DNA of 64,000 nt from JADCCX01 sp051649305 (GCA_051649305.1 JBOFGV010000110.1:9006-73005), one strand, 5' to 3'; counted from the stretch's first letter, positions 1 through 9,599 are shown. Notes: a model not told the origin generated them from the letters alone. Translations and numbers: made by a program.

Positions 1-787
1 CCTGAGGTGTGCCCTTGGGCGCAAACAGCGCGTTCCATCCCTGAAGGGAGAAGGCAGGCAGACCAGCTTCAGCCGAGGTTGGCACGTTTGGCAAGGAAGC
101 GATGCGGCTTGTTGTGGCCACCGCCATCGCCTTCACAGATCCTGCTGTCACATGGCTCTGGAGCGAGGTGGCTGCATCGCAGACACCGTCGATCTGGCCA
201 GCCAGCACATCGTTCAGCGCAGGTGCCGCACCACGGTAGCCGATCAGTTGTGCCTCACCACCCACGGCCTGCATGAAGTTGAGGCAGATCAGATAGTTGG
301 AAGAACCTGTACCAGCATGACCCAATGTCACCTTGCCGGGGTTCTTGCGAATGTAATCCACAAACTCGGCCATGGTGTTGGCGGTCGATTCTTTCTTGAT
401 CGCAATCATGGGCGAGGTTTTTGCGACAAGCCCGATCGGCACAAAATCAGCCGGTGTGTAGGTCAGGTTATCATAGATCGAATACCCGGCAGCATTGGTG
501 CCGCTGTTGCCGATGGCAATGGTGTAGCCATCAGCCGTTGCCCGCGCGGTGCGGGACAGGGCCGCTGAACCACCGGCACCTGGCACGTTCTCATGGGTGA
601 TCCGCTGGCCAAGGTTCTGCCCCATCTGATCAGCTACAATGCGCGCAATCACATCCGATGTACCGCCAGCCGCGAAGGGCACAATCATCGTGATTGGCCG
701 GTTGGGGAAGGTTTCCTGCGCCTGCGCCTGAACACCAAGGAGCATGAAAATTCCACATGCAACTTTACCTATTTGACGAACGTTCAT
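1..787 (-). CDS. Tripartite tricarboxylate transporter substrate-binding protein (TctC/Bug family), partial
   Basis: This is the first 262 codons of a periplasmic solute receptor; the rest lies beyond the left edge. The translation opens with a signal peptide ending near VQAQAQE (about residues 1-24). It continues with the family hallmark FPNRPITMIVPFAAGG and a later GYRGAAPALNDVLAGQIDG segment. Bug proteins bind carboxylates and similar small acids and usually work with TctAB membrane proteins, none of which is visible here. The ATG at 787 is the only start that keeps the signal peptide. The gene diverges from the chemoreceptor gene that begins at 938. The ligand cannot be told from sequence. 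Confidence 0.9.
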   Translation of the reverse strand, partial: MNVRQIGKVACGIFMLLGVQAQAQETFPNRPITMIVPFAAGGTSDVIARIVADQMGQNLGQRITHENVPGAGGSAALSRTARATADGYTIAIGNSGTNAAGYSIYDNLTYTPADFVPIGLVAKTSPMIAIKKESTANTMAEFVDYIRKNPGKVTLGHAGTGSSNYLICLNFMQAVGGEAQLIGYRGAAPALNDVLAGQIDGVCDAATSLQSHVTAGSVKAMAVATTSRIASLPNVPTSAEAGLPAFSLQGWNALFAPKGTPQ

Positions 788-870
788 GATCTTTCCAACT
801 CCCTTGATCCAAAGAAACTTTGAATTCTTTTTGTTTTACAGGGGGATACCCCGATATTTATCCGGCAAAG

Positions 871-885
871 CTAACCCAACGTTAA
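871..885. promoter_or_regulatory. Possible CtrA box between tctC-like gene and chemoreceptor gene
   Basis: On the minus strand this reads TTAACGTTGGGTTAG, that is TTAA, seven bases, TTAG. It is one mismatch from the known CtrA site TTAA-N7-TTAA of Alphaproteobacteria. It sits about 53 bases before the chemoreceptor start and 84 bases before the divergent binding-protein gene. CtrA commonly controls motility and chemotaxis genes, and the window carries chpT of that relay. A single near-match in 150 bases can arise by chance. Confidence 0.35.
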
Positions 886-937
886 GAGAATTCCCGTACT
901 TTTAACAGGAATTTACTCGAAACAGACTGAATATCAA

Positions 938-2607
938 ATGCACTCTATCCGCCAAAAGATGATTGCCGTGATTGCCTGTCTTTCAGTCATCACAACCTTC
1001 GCTATTTTGACTTCTGTCTGGACCACACACAAGAGTGAGCAGGTGCTTCAGACCATCCTTGCAGACCGGGTCATTCCTCTGCGTGATCTCAAAACAATCT
1101 CCGATGCCTATGCCGTTGATATTGTTGATACATCCCATAAGGTTCGCGGTGGTAGCCTGAGCTTCAGGGAAGGTATCTCAAAAATCCAAGACTCTGAAAA
1201 GATCGTGGACGAGCGCTGGAAGGCCTACATCGCAACTTACCTGACGGAAGAAGAAAAGAAACTTGTTGCTATTGCTGAAAGCACCAAAAAACAGGCGCAG
1301 ACAGCTGTTCTGGCATTGCTTGACATCATGCGCGATGAAAACCGCGGCGCTCTGGCAACATTTGTTGATAACAAGCTTTATCCGGCAATCGAACCGGCAA
1401 CAGCCGCTATCGACAAACTGGTGAACCTTCAATTGTAGAGTCTGAACTTGAAGCCAAGAAAGCCACAGATGCAGCCAGCCTAAACCGTCTGGTCATGACG
1501 ATTGCGGCGTTCATTTCAGCGCTCATGATTGCGGCATCACTGCTGATCGTCTTCAAGCTTGTGTTGGGACCACTGGGCCGCTTGACCAAATCTCTTGCCG
1601 TCATGGGGCAAGGCAATCTTGAGATCGAAATTTCCGACCAGTCACGCAAGGACGAAGTCGGTCAAATGGCCGTGGTGGTAAACCAGCTCCGCGCAAAAAG
1701 TCTGCAGATGCAGCAGATTGAACATGAAAAACATGAAGCCACTGTCGCAGAAGCGGCCCGCAAGACAAAATTGCTGCAAGCCATCAAAACAGTGGGAGAC
1801 AGCGTCGCCTGTGCCTCTGCCATGGTGAGCAAAGGCGCTGAGGCCATGCAGTCGACGTCAAGTGTTTTGATTGAATCAGCCAACGATACAGCGTTCCGTT
1901 CCGTCAGCTCCAAAACCAGCCTTGAAGGCAACACAGAAGCCATCCAGTCCATGGCAGCGGCGACATCACAACTCTCCATGTCAATCCTCGAAGTCTCGGA
2001 TCAGGGCCGCCGCATCCTGGATTCAGTCAATCAAATGTCAGATCGAGCTATTCTGGCGGGCAGAAAACTGGATGATCTCAACGGCATTGCAGACAAGGCA
2101 ACAGCCTCAGTTGAGCTGATTGCCTCTGTGGCAGACCAAACAAATCTCCTTGCCCTCAACGCAACCATTGAGGCAGCCCGCGCCGGAGAGGCTGGCCGCG
2201 GGTTCGCGGTCGTGGCCAACGAAGTGAAGACGCTGGCTGCACAGGCTGCACGCGCCACAGCCGACATTCGCGATTTGATTTGCACCATGCACCAGACGGG
2301 CGGAGACCTGCGCTCTGCTATGGGAGGTGTGTTGGGTGGGATCGATGACCTGAAAGCAGTTGCCACCTTCGTCAGGGACGCGGTTGAAGAACAGTCTCGC
2401 TCGACCGAGGCCATCAGCCGGAGCATTGAGGAAACAGCGCAGGTTGCCTCAACTATTCTTGAGGATGTCAATGTCATGAGCATTTCTGCTGGTGAAACGG
2501 GAGAGGCCGCCGAAAGCATGCGCCATGTGGCCGATGACATGAACGAAGCCTCCGAAGCCCTGCGCAGGGAAATGGCTGCTTTTGAACTGCAAATGAAAGC
2601 AGCCTGA
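938..2607 (+). pseudogene. Methyl-accepting chemotaxis protein, split by a frameshift
   Basis: Two reading frames together make one ordinary chemoreceptor of about 556 residues. The 5' part (938-1438) has a transmembrane helix near residues 8-27 and a four-helix-bundle sensor domain. It stops at TAG right after KLVNLQL. The 3' part is open from 1435 in the next frame (first ATG at 1495). It resumes with VESELEAKK, a second membrane helix, a HAMP-like region and the signalling tip QTNLLALNATIEAARAGEAG. One missing base near 1433-1436 explains the break: adding one G gives LQLVESELEAKK. No slippery heptamer is seen there, so programmed shifting is unlikely. It is either a real mutation or a sequence error. 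The ligand is unknown. Confidence 0.85.
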
Positions 2608-2693
2608 AAACGCGCTTCCCGTCTCTGTCTTGATCGGCTATTGCGAACGCCGAACGTTCGTTATTTTCAAGTCAAAGACGGAGAGCGGAGCAC

Positions 2694-3539
2694 ATGGCTC
2701 TGGATACACAGCCAAAAAGCAATTTGACCAGCAACATCATGGCGGGCAAACGCGGGCTTATCATGGGCCTCGCCAACAAGATGTCCATCGCCTGGGGCAT
2801 AGCCAAGGCCTGCCACCAACATGGTGCGGAGCTGGCCTTCACCTATCAGGGTGATGCCCTGAAGAAGCGCGTGGAACCACTGGCAGCAGAGCTAGGCGGT
2901 ATCGTGCTTGGGCATTGCGATGTCACTGACAATGCATCCATGGATGCTGTGTTTGCCGAACTGGAAAAGCAGTGGGGCCGGATCGACTTCGTCCTCCACG
3001 CCATTGCCTATGCGGACAAGGATGAACTGACAGGTCGCTATCTCGATACAACGGAAGCGAACTTTACGAAGTCCATGCTGGTTTCGTGCTATTCCTTCAC
3101 AGCGATTGCCCAGCGCGCTGAAAAACTGATGCCCGAAAGTGGCGGCAGCATGCTCACCCTCACCTATTACGGTGCCGAAAAGTGGATGCCGCATTACAAC
3201 GTTATGGGCGTGGCGAAAGCGGCCCTTGAGGCCTCTGTGCGCTATATGGCGGCTGATCTTGGTCCCAAGAACATCCGCGTCAACGCGATCTCGGCCGGCC
3301 CGATCAAGACACTCGCCGCCTCAGGCATTGGCGACTTCCGTTACATCCTGAAATGGAACGAGTATAACTCGCCGCTCCGCCGCACGGTCAGCATCGAGGA
3401 AGTGGGCGATGCAGGCATGTATATGCTGTCTGATCTCTCCCGTGGTGTAACCGGCGAAATCCACCATGTGGATTCAGGCTATCATGTCGTCGGCATGAAG
3501 AACCCGACTGCGCCGGATATGAGCATCGACAAGGACTGA
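2694..3539 (+). CDS. fabI: Enoyl-[acyl-carrier-protein] reductase (NADH), FabI
   Basis: This enzyme performs the last reduction of each fatty-acid elongation round, turning trans-2-enoyl-ACP into acyl-ACP with NADH in the cytoplasm. The 281-residue protein has the divergent SDR fold typical of FabI: a nucleotide-binding loop GLANKMSIAWGIA near residue 25, the ALAGRYLDT-like region as ELTGRYLDT, and the catalytic Tyr-x6-Lys pair at Y168 and K175 (YNVMGVAK). Length fits the family (about 260-280), with a short N-terminal extension. The ATG at 2694 follows GAGCGGAG. The phosphatase gene starts 14 bases downstream, so the two are probably cotranscribed. FabI is the classical target of triclosan. 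Confidence 0.95.
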   Translation: MALDTQPKSNLTSNIMAGKRGLIMGLANKMSIAWGIAKACHQHGAELAFTYQGDALKKRVEPLAAELGGIVLGHCDVTDNASMDAVFAELEKQWGRIDFVLHAIAYADKDELTGRYLDTTEANFTKSMLVSCYSFTAIAQRAEKLMPESGGSMLTLTYYGAEKWMPHYNVMGVAKAALEASVRYMAADLGPKNIRVNAISAGPIKTLAASGIGDFRYILKWNEYNSPLRRTVSIEEVGDAGMYMLSDLSRGVTGEIHHVDSGYHVVGMKNPTAPDMSIDKD

Positions 3540-3553
3540 TTGGCCCCTCCGGT

Positions 3554-4150
3554 ATGCTTGATCCCGCCATCACGCTCTACTTTATTCGCCACGGCGAAAC
3601 GGACTGGAACGCCGAAGGCCGTTTGCAGGGCCAGCGGGATATCCCGCTCAATGATCTGGGCAAGGTGCAGGCGGTGGAAGCTGGTGGCATTCTCAAGGGC
3701 CTGAATGCACAGCCAGAGGATCTCGACTGGTGGGTGAGCCCGCTATTGCGGACCCGCGAGACAGCCGAGCGTGCAAGGCAGGCCATCGGTCTACACCCCA
3801 CCTATTACAAAACCGATGATCGCCTGAAAGAACTGACCTTCGGGCGCTGGGAAGGCCTGACCTGGAAAGAGGTGCGCCAGTCTGACCCCAAAGGCGCGGC
3901 TGGCCGTGAGCGCGACAAATGGGGAGCTGTTCCGCCTGATGGCGAAAGCTACGCCATGCTCACGGAGCGCGTGAAGGAATTCCTGCCCCTGATCCGCCGG
4001 GACACTGTGCTGGTGTCCCATGGCGGTGTGGCGCGCGTGCTCATGGCCATGATGGGTGGCATTGCCGCCCGCAAGGCTGCTGGCGAAGATATCTGGCAGG
4101 GCCGCGTGCTTATGTTCAAGAGCGGCCGCTGCGAATGGTTCAAATCCTGA
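3554..4150 (+). CDS. Histidine phosphatase family protein (phosphoglycerate mutase-like)
   Basis: A 198-residue cytoplasmic member of the branch-1 histidine phosphatase superfamily. The phospho-acceptor motif is at the N-terminus (YFIRHGETDWN, His near residue 12), followed by GRLQGQRDIPLN. The second catalytic His is in the late motif LVSHGGVARVL. The acid motif appears as LKELTFGRWEG. Length and motifs match many small phosphatases called phosphoglycerate mutase or GpmB-like, but true mutase activity cannot be assumed. It follows fabI closely on the same strand and converges on trxB with only six bases between the stop codons. Confidence 0.85.
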   Translation: MLDPAITLYFIRHGETDWNAEGRLQGQRDIPLNDLGKVQAVEAGGILKGLNAQPEDLDWWVSPLLRTRETAERARQAIGLHPTYYKTDDRLKELTFGRWEGLTWKEVRQSDPKGAAGRERDKWGAVPPDGESYAMLTERVKEFLPLIRRDTVLVSHGGVARVLMAMMGGIAARKAAGEDIWQGRVLMFKSGRCEWFKS

Positions 4151-4156
4151 TCAGAA

Positions 4157-5119
4157 TCATTCAGCCGCGTGCCTGAGGCTCTCCTGCGTGTGCAGCCAAC
4201 GCTCGGATTCAAGTGCTGCCATGCAGCCAAGACCAGCCGCCGTGACCGCCTGCCGGTAGACATCATCCGCCACATCGCCAGCCGCATAGACACCCTCTAT
4301 GTTTGTGGCTGTGGAATTGGGCGCGGTCTCGATATAGCCGTTCGAGCGCATCGTGACCTGCCCCTTGAAGATATCGGAGGCTGGCACATGGCCGATGGCG
4401 ACAAACAGGCCGTGCACCTTGAGATCGCTGATCGTACCGTTGACCACGTTCTTCACCTTGAGGTGGGTGACTCCCAGCGGATTGTCATCGCCGCAGATTT
4501 CCTCAACCGCGCTGTCCCAGACGATCTTCACCTTGGGATGCTTGAACAACCTGTCCTGCAGAATGCGCTCAGCCTTCAACTCCCGCCGACGGTGGATCAG
4601 CGTGACGCTTGACGCCAGATTGGCGAGATAAAGCGCTTCTTCCACAGCCGAGTTACCGCCGCCAACCACCGCCACATCCTTGTTGCGGTAGAAAAAGCCA
4701 TCGCAGGTGGCGCAGGCAGAAACGCCAAAGCCCATAAACTTCGCTTCAGACGGGATGCCCAGCCACTTGGCTTTCGCTCCTGTGGCAATGATCAGCGCAT
4801 CACAGCTGTAGACAGTGCCGCTGTCTCCGGTTAGCAGGAAAGGCCGCTGCTTCAGATCAACCGAAGTGATATGATCAGACACCATCTCGGTGCCAACATG
4901 CTCCGCCTGCAGCTTCATCTGCTCCATCAGCCAGGGCCCCTGAATGGCGGTGGCAAAGCCCGGATAGTTCTCGACATCCGTGGTGATCATCAATTGACCG
5001 CCCGGCTCAAAACCAGAGATCATCATGGGCTTCAGCATCGCACGGGCGGCATAAACAGCTGCGGTGTATCCGGCAGGCCCTGAGCCAACGATGATAACCT
5101 TGCGATGCGTCACAGCCAT
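4157..5119 (-). CDS. trxB: Thioredoxin-disulfide reductase
   Basis: A flavoenzyme that passes electrons from NADPH to thioredoxin in the cytoplasm. The 320-residue protein has the usual low-molecular-weight layout. The FAD-binding glycine motif is at residues 10-17 (IVGSGPAG), the redox-active cysteines are C136 and C139 (CATCDGFFY), the NADPH-binding GGGNSAVEEA follows, and the C-terminal FAD motif is GVYAAGDVADD. All catalytic residues are present and the length is standard. The ELM1-like gene lies upstream on the same strand, 24 bases away, so the two may share a transcript. Confidence 0.96.
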   Translation of the reverse strand: MAVTHRKVIIVGSGPAGYTAAVYAARAMLKPMMISGFEPGGQLMITTDVENYPGFATAIQGPWLMEQMKLQAEHVGTEMVSDHITSVDLKQRPFLLTGDSGTVYSCDALIIATGAKAKWLGIPSEAKFMGFGVSACATCDGFFYRNKDVAVVGGGNSAVEEALYLANLASSVTLIHRRRELKAERILQDRLFKHPKVKIVWDSAVEEICGDDNPLGVTHLKVKNVVNGTISDLKVHGLFVAIGHVPASDIFKGQVTMRSNGYIETAPNSTATNIEGVYAAGDVADDVYRQAVTAAGLGCMAALESERWLHTQESLRHAAE

Positions 5120-5143
5120 AGGAACTCCTGTCAGGGTCTACTG

Positions 5144-6145
5144 TCAGCGGCGGCGGGCAAAAGCCTCTGCCAGCGCAACAGCGATAATCGGTGTCGCATC
5201 TAGGGGTTCATAGGCCCATGTTTCAAGATGGTTCGACAAGGCACGCACAGCTCCGTGATCGATCAGGCCCTTCACAAACGATGATATCTTCGTGTGGCCG
5301 CCATCTGGCGTGAAAAGATGCACCGGCTTGCCCGTGCTCGCGGCCTCTCCCAGCATGTTAACGCTGTCCGCCGTCACCACGAGATGATCCGCATGGGCCA
5401 GAATGGAGAGATAAGGGTTATCACCCGATCCATCCCACCAGAAGCCGCCAGTCTCATGGCAGAGCTCGCGGATAGCCTCTGCAAGGGCAGCAGGTGTGCG
5501 GCGCGACGGCGTGACAATGAGATGCGCGCCAGCCCGCGCATGCTGGCCCAGAAGGTCCGTCAATTGCCGGATGTTGTCTGCCGTAAAGCGATGATGCTGG
5601 CTATCGCCACCCAGCATGACGCCAATCATCGTTCTCTCCGGTGCAAGCCAGGAAGGCTTTTGCGCGCGCGCCGCGTTCAGCCGTTCCCGCGAAATGCGGT
5701 GCGGTGAGGTGAGCGTTGCAAGCACATTGGCACCACGAAGTTTATCGTGCCGAGGTACCCAGATCATGTCTGCCGTATTAGCGCCGGTACTCGGGTCTTT
5801 CAGATAGACCGTCATGGCCCGGCCTTCCGATGCTTTCCTGATGGCCCGGAGATAGGCCACCGTCCGGCGTCCGGAGGCGATGACGATGTCAGGAAAAGGC
5901 GGCGCGATGGGGCTGACCGCTTTGTCAGGCGCTTCTGCCGGATCAACCGGCCCCCAGGGCATGATCCAGACCCAGGGCGCACGCGGCTTGATGCGGCGGA
6001 TCTCCGCTTTCAGACCCAGGCGCTCCGTGACACCAAGACATTGCGCCTCGTCGCCCGCCTTGCCATCGCTCAGAATCCAGCAGGATGCTCCTGATATAAG
6101 CTGTTTAGCCTCATCAAGTTGCGCATCAGAAACAGAAAATGTCAT
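5144..6145 (-). CDS. Mitochondrial fission ELM1 family protein
   Basis: The family name comes from a plant protein needed for mitochondrial fission. Bacterial members are common in Alphaproteobacteria and have no established function. The fold resembles GT-B nucleotide-sugar transferases, and here the stretches VTPSRRTP, DNPYLSILAHADHLVVTADSVNM and STGKPVHLF fit a glycosyltransferase-like C-terminal half. The frame is open to a TTG at 6160; the ATG at 6145 is chosen because neither candidate has a clear ribosome-binding site. It lies 24 bases upstream of trxB. A role in envelope sugar transfer is only an inference from fold. Confidence 0.8.
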   Translation of the reverse strand: MTFSVSDAQLDEAKQLISGASCWILSDGKAGDEAQCLGVTERLGLKAEIRRIKPRAPWVWIMPWGPVDPAEAPDKAVSPIAPPFPDIVIASGRRTVAYLRAIRKASEGRAMTVYLKDPSTGANTADMIWVPRHDKLRGANVLATLTSPHRISRERLNAARAQKPSWLAPERTMIGVMLGGDSQHHRFTADNIRQLTDLLGQHARAGAHLIVTPSRRTPAALAEAIRELCHETGGFWWDGSGDNPYLSILAHADHLVVTADSVNMLGEAASTGKPVHLFTPDGGHTKISSFVKGLIDHGAVRALSNHLETWAYEPLDATPIIAVALAEAFARRR

Positions 6146-6241
6146 TTCAGGAGTGTTCAACGCAGGAAAATTTCTTCAACGGGATTGTTTCTGTGCCGGG
6201 CTCGATTATGTGATGTTGCTCTATAGCACCGGAGAGCAGGC

Positions 6242-6724
6242 ATGCGCCACCAGCTGGACACGATTGACAGGAAGATCCTCGCAGAATTGCAGGCGGATGG
6301 CAGCCTGACCAATGTGGAGCTCTCCCGCCGTGTCGGTATTTCAGCACCGCCCTGCCTGCGCCGCGTCAAGGCGCTGGAAGAAGCAGGCTTGATCAAAGGC
6401 TACCGCGCCATTCTGGATGGCCGCCAGCTGGGCATCGGTGTATCGTGCTTTGCCATGGTGCAGCTGAAAAGCACCACCAAGACCGATATTGACGCCTTTC
6501 AGGCGCAGATCAACGCCTGGAGCGCCGTGCGCGAAAGCTGGACACTGTCGGGCGATATCGACCTCATCCTGAAATGCGTCTTCCACAATCTGGAAGCCTT
6601 TCAGGCCTTTGTTTCTGAATTGACAGCGATGCCGAACATTGCCTCGGTCCGCACAGCCCTTGCGCTCGCAAAAGGCAAGGATGCACCTGCGGTTCCGATG
6701 GAACTGAATGATCTCATGCACTGA
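6242..6724 (+). CDS. Lrp/AsnC family transcriptional regulator
   Basis: A 160-residue feast/famine regulator. The N-terminal winged helix-turn-helix (about residues 3-60) contains IDRKILAELQADG and the recognition segment VELSRRVGISAPPCLRRV. The C-terminal RAM domain (about 70-150) binds an amino-acid effector and mediates octamer formation in known family members. Sequence alone does not tell the effector. It diverges from the ELM1-like gene and is followed, 60 bases on, by the membrane/spermidine-synthase fusion, which is a plausible but unproved target. Confidence 0.92.
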   Translation: MRHQLDTIDRKILAELQADGSLTNVELSRRVGISAPPCLRRVKALEEAGLIKGYRAILDGRQLGIGVSCFAMVQLKSTTKTDIDAFQAQINAWSAVRESWTLSGDIDLILKCVFHNLEAFQAFVSELTAMPNIASVRTALALAKGKDAPAVPMELNDLMH

Positions 6725-6787
6725 GCAACGAAAGTAAAATAGTAACACCCTTCTGGTAATCATGCAGACCTATCGAGAAGGTTGGGC

Positions 6788-9079
6788 ATGTCTTTACCAA
6801 GCGCTATAAAACCAGTCCTTTTGGCTCAAAAAGATTGGTTGTCAGGCTATCTGCCTGTCTTTTTTTGCAGCTCCATTTTTCTGTCTGCCTTTCTGTTGTT
6901 TGGCGTCCAGCCAATGTTCACCAAAATGGTCCTTCCCTGGCTGGGTGGATCACCCGGTGTCTGGTCTGTTGCCATGGTCTTCTTCCAGGGCCTTCTTCTA
7001 CTGGGCTATCTTTATGCCCATTTATCAACAACTTATCTAAATCAGCGTACAGCAGTTGCAGTGCATGCAGTGCTGGCCGTTGCTGCTTTTCTTACTCTTC
7101 CACTGACCGTCTCAAAAGCCTTCGGGATGCCTCCAGAAACGGGGCAAGAATTTTGGCTGCTGTTCGTCTTCGCAGCCTCTGTTGGGTTGCCGTTTTTTGT
7201 GCTGTCGGCAACTGCACCGCTCCTGCAGGCATGGTTTGCGCGCACGGATGATCCGCGCGCTGGTAACCCGTACTTTCTTTACATTGCGTCCAACAGCGGC
7301 AGCTTTGCCGCACTGATTGCCTATCCGCTCCTGATAGAGCCTCTTGCAACCCTGCACTCACAGCGCATGGGCTGGACTATCCTGTTTGCCTTGGCTTGCC
7401 TTGCCCTCATCATTTGCGGCCTTTTCGCCAGCACCCAGCAAGGAGTTGCAAACAGCAAGAGTTCTGAAGCAACAGCTGAAAAACCCTCAATAACCTGGCG
7501 TCAACGCGCAATATGGACAGGCCTCGCAAGCATTCCATCAGGGCTCATTGTTGCAGTCACTGCCCATATTTCTACCGACATTGCCTCAGCGCCTTTGCTC
7601 TGGGTAGTTCCTTTGGCCTTGTTTATGCTGACTTTCATTCTGGCCTTTCAGGAAAAAATGTTCATTTCCGAGAGCGCACTGACGAGGGTGTTTGTTTGCA
7701 TTCTGCCCGCTGTTATTTTGTCCGTCGCAGGCTTTATGTTTCCTCTCTGGATTCAATTTATCCTTCATCTCGGCATTCTGTTCACAGCAGCCATGGTTTG
7801 CCATCGCCAACTTTATCTTCGCAGGCCTGATTCCTCCCAGCTCACAGAATTCTATCTCTGGATGTCATTTGGCGGAATGCTGGGTGGTATGTTCGCCGGA
7901 TTGCTGGCCCCCCTGCTTTTCAATACGATTCTTGAATATCGCTTGCTGCTCATAGCCACGCTGCTTTGCGTTCCGGCCGCTGCTGTTGCGCCTGCCTTGC
8001 TAAGGCAGTTCATGTTCGCGGCCTTCTGCATAGTGATTGGCGTAGGTTTAATCCAGTTTAACCAAACATTGGCTTCTTTCGGAAACCATGTCCCGTTTGT
8101 GCTGGCCTATGCAACTTTATGCGCCTTTCTCATTATTGTCTGGCTCAACAAAAGTGGGCCATTGGCAAGTGCCGGAGCGGCCTGTGGAGCATTTCTGGCT
8201 CTTACAGTTATCGTTGGTTCAAAGCAGGGAATGTCCATCAGGTCATTTTACGGGGTCAACTATGTGAGGCTCATAGATGATGGACAGTTTCGTATTCTGC
8301 GCCACGGCTCGACGCTGCATGGCGCTGTTCGCATCAAAGATATGGAAGGCAATCCAATTGTCGGCCGCCCGCAATCAACCACATACTATCACGACAAAGG
8401 CGCACTGAATGTTGCCTTGATGGCTGCCCGCAACAATGCAGGGGGAACTCTCGGCAATGTTGCCATATTGGGATTGGGCACAGGCGCAATGGCCTGCCAG
8501 GCGAAACAGAATGAGAACTGGGTCTTCTTCGAGATTGATCAAGAAGTAGCCAAACTCGCGCGCAAACCTGAATTGTTCCCTTTCTTGAGCTCCTGCACAC
8601 CTGATGCGCGGGTTGTCATAGGCGATGCCCGCCTGACACTGCAGAAAGAAACCAGAAAGTTTGATGTCATCATTCTGGATGCATTCAGCTCGGACACGGT
8701 TCCAACACATCTTCTGACCAGAGAAGCGCTTGAAATCTATGAAAAGCACTTAAATCAAGACGGCATGATCATTGCCCATGTTTCCAACCGATACATGGAT
8801 ATCCGGACAGTTGCAGAAGCAGCTGCCCTGACCACAGGCTTTGCAAGTGCCTCGATCCATATCCCTGTTGATGAGGAAAAAGCGGAAACAAAATTCCAGC
8901 TTGCGACACCAACTGTTGCCGTCGCAATGTCCCGTTCCGAGAAAAATCTTCAGGAGTTGCTTGGTCCCGGCAAGTGGAGATCACCATTGCCAGATGCCGG
9001 TAAAGCGCTTTGGACAGATGATTACGCCAACATCGTTGGCTCAATCATCCGGGAAAAACTCAGGCCTTCCAAAGATTGA
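6788..9079 (+). CDS. Fused membrane protein / spermidine synthase-like protein
   Basis: A 763-residue two-part protein. The first 480 residues hold about twelve hydrophobic segments, beginning with YLPVFFCSSIFLSAF and containing FGVQPMFTKMVLPWLGGSP, a hallmark of this MFS-like family. The last 260 residues have a class I methyltransferase-like fold of the spermidine/spermine synthase type: GLGTGAMACQ binds the nucleotide-like ligand, followed by DARLTL and the DAFSSDTVPTHLLT motif. The fold is known, but substrates of this fused family are not firmly established, so aminopropyl transfer is not assured. The ATG at 6788 follows GAGAAGG; the TTG two codons upstream is less likely. Confidence 0.85.
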   Translation: MSLPSAIKPVLLAQKDWLSGYLPVFFCSSIFLSAFLLFGVQPMFTKMVLPWLGGSPGVWSVAMVFFQGLLLLGYLYAHLSTTYLNQRTAVAVHAVLAVAAFLTLPLTVSKAFGMPPETGQEFWLLFVFAASVGLPFFVLSATAPLLQAWFARTDDPRAGNPYFLYIASNSGSFAALIAYPLLIEPLATLHSQRMGWTILFALACLALIICGLFASTQQGVANSKSSEATAEKPSITWRQRAIWTGLASIPSGLIVAVTAHISTDIASAPLLWVVPLALFMLTFILAFQEKMFISESALTRVFVCILPAVILSVAGFMFPLWIQFILHLGILFTAAMVCHRQLYLRRPDSSQLTEFYLWMSFGGMLGGMFAGLLAPLLFNTILEYRLLLIATLLCVPAAAVAPALLRQFMFAAFCIVIGVGLIQFNQTLASFGNHVPFVLAYATLCAFLIIVWLNKSGPLASAGAACGAFLALTVIVGSKQGMSIRSFYGVNYVRLIDDGQFRILRHGSTLHGAVRIKDMEGNPIVGRPQSTTYYHDKGALNVALMAARNNAGGTLGNVAILGLGTGAMACQAKQNENWVFFEIDQEVAKLARKPELFPFLSSCTPDARVVIGDARLTLQKETRKFDVIILDAFSSDTVPTHLLTREALEIYEKHLNQDGMIIAHVSNRYMDIRTVAEAAALTTGFASASIHIPVDEEKAETKFQLATPTVAVAMSRSEKNLQELLGPGKWRSPLPDAGKALWTDDYANIVGSIIREKLRPSKD

Positions 9080-9086
9080 TCCAGTA

Positions 9087-9599
9087 TCAAACTTTCCGCG
9101 CCAGCCAGTAGGCAAAGCTGTTGCACAACGCATCCATGCGCTGGCGGGCCACAGCCTCGGCAAAGGCGGGGCTGCTGGCCTGACTGGCTCCTGTGACCAG
9201 CAATGGTACGCGGACGTTGCCGATAATGGCTTCGCCTTCCATCATGTCTGATGCGCCGCCACCACCGCTTTCGTCATTGGTGTTGCTGTCAGCCAGCGTC
9301 AGCGTAAACGGACGCACAACCAGCAATTGCGCATTGCGTGCACCGGCGTTGATCCGGCCAGCCATGGCAGCAGGCACTGCGCGGGACAGGCAGGCCTGCA
9401 TCTGGTTGCGGGCAAAGCCTGCACCGGGTGGCATGCCGGAGACATCGATGCGGATGCCTTTGAACACCGTTGGCGATTGCGCATGAGCACCAGTTGCACC
9501 GCCAACAGCCATGAGGACAGCGCCAGCAAAAGCGGCTTTGAAACGCAAGCCGCCCTTCAAAAACGCAGACTTATTTGAAAACAAGGCCTGTGATTTCAT
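9087..9599 (-). CDS. Small exported protein of unknown function
   Basis: I do not recognise a family. The 170-residue product starts with a basic stretch and a hydrophobic core, and a signal-peptidase site after GAHA (about residue 38) is plausible, so it is probably periplasmic. The mature part has two cysteines (QACLSR and ALCNSF) that could form a disulfide, and a Gly/Asp/Ser-rich stretch (DESGGGGASD). The ATG at 9599 is chosen because GGAGGAAAG lies just before it; a longer frame begins at 9638. This start lies inside the last 29 bases of greA, so the two genes are likely translated from one message. Confidence 0.7.
   Translation of the reverse strand: MKSQALFSNKSAFLKGGLRFKAAFAGAVLMAVGGATGAHAQSPTVFKGIRIDVSGMPPGAGFARNQMQACLSRAVPAAMAGRINAGARNAQLLVVRPFTLTLADSNTNDESGGGGASDMMEGEAIIGNVRVPLLVTGASQASSPAFAEAVARQRMDALCNSFAYWLARKV

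Noticed and set aside
1433..1440. Programmed ribosomal frameshift in the chemoreceptor gene
   Set aside because: There is no slippery heptamer or clear downstream structure, so a simple one-base loss is the better explanation.
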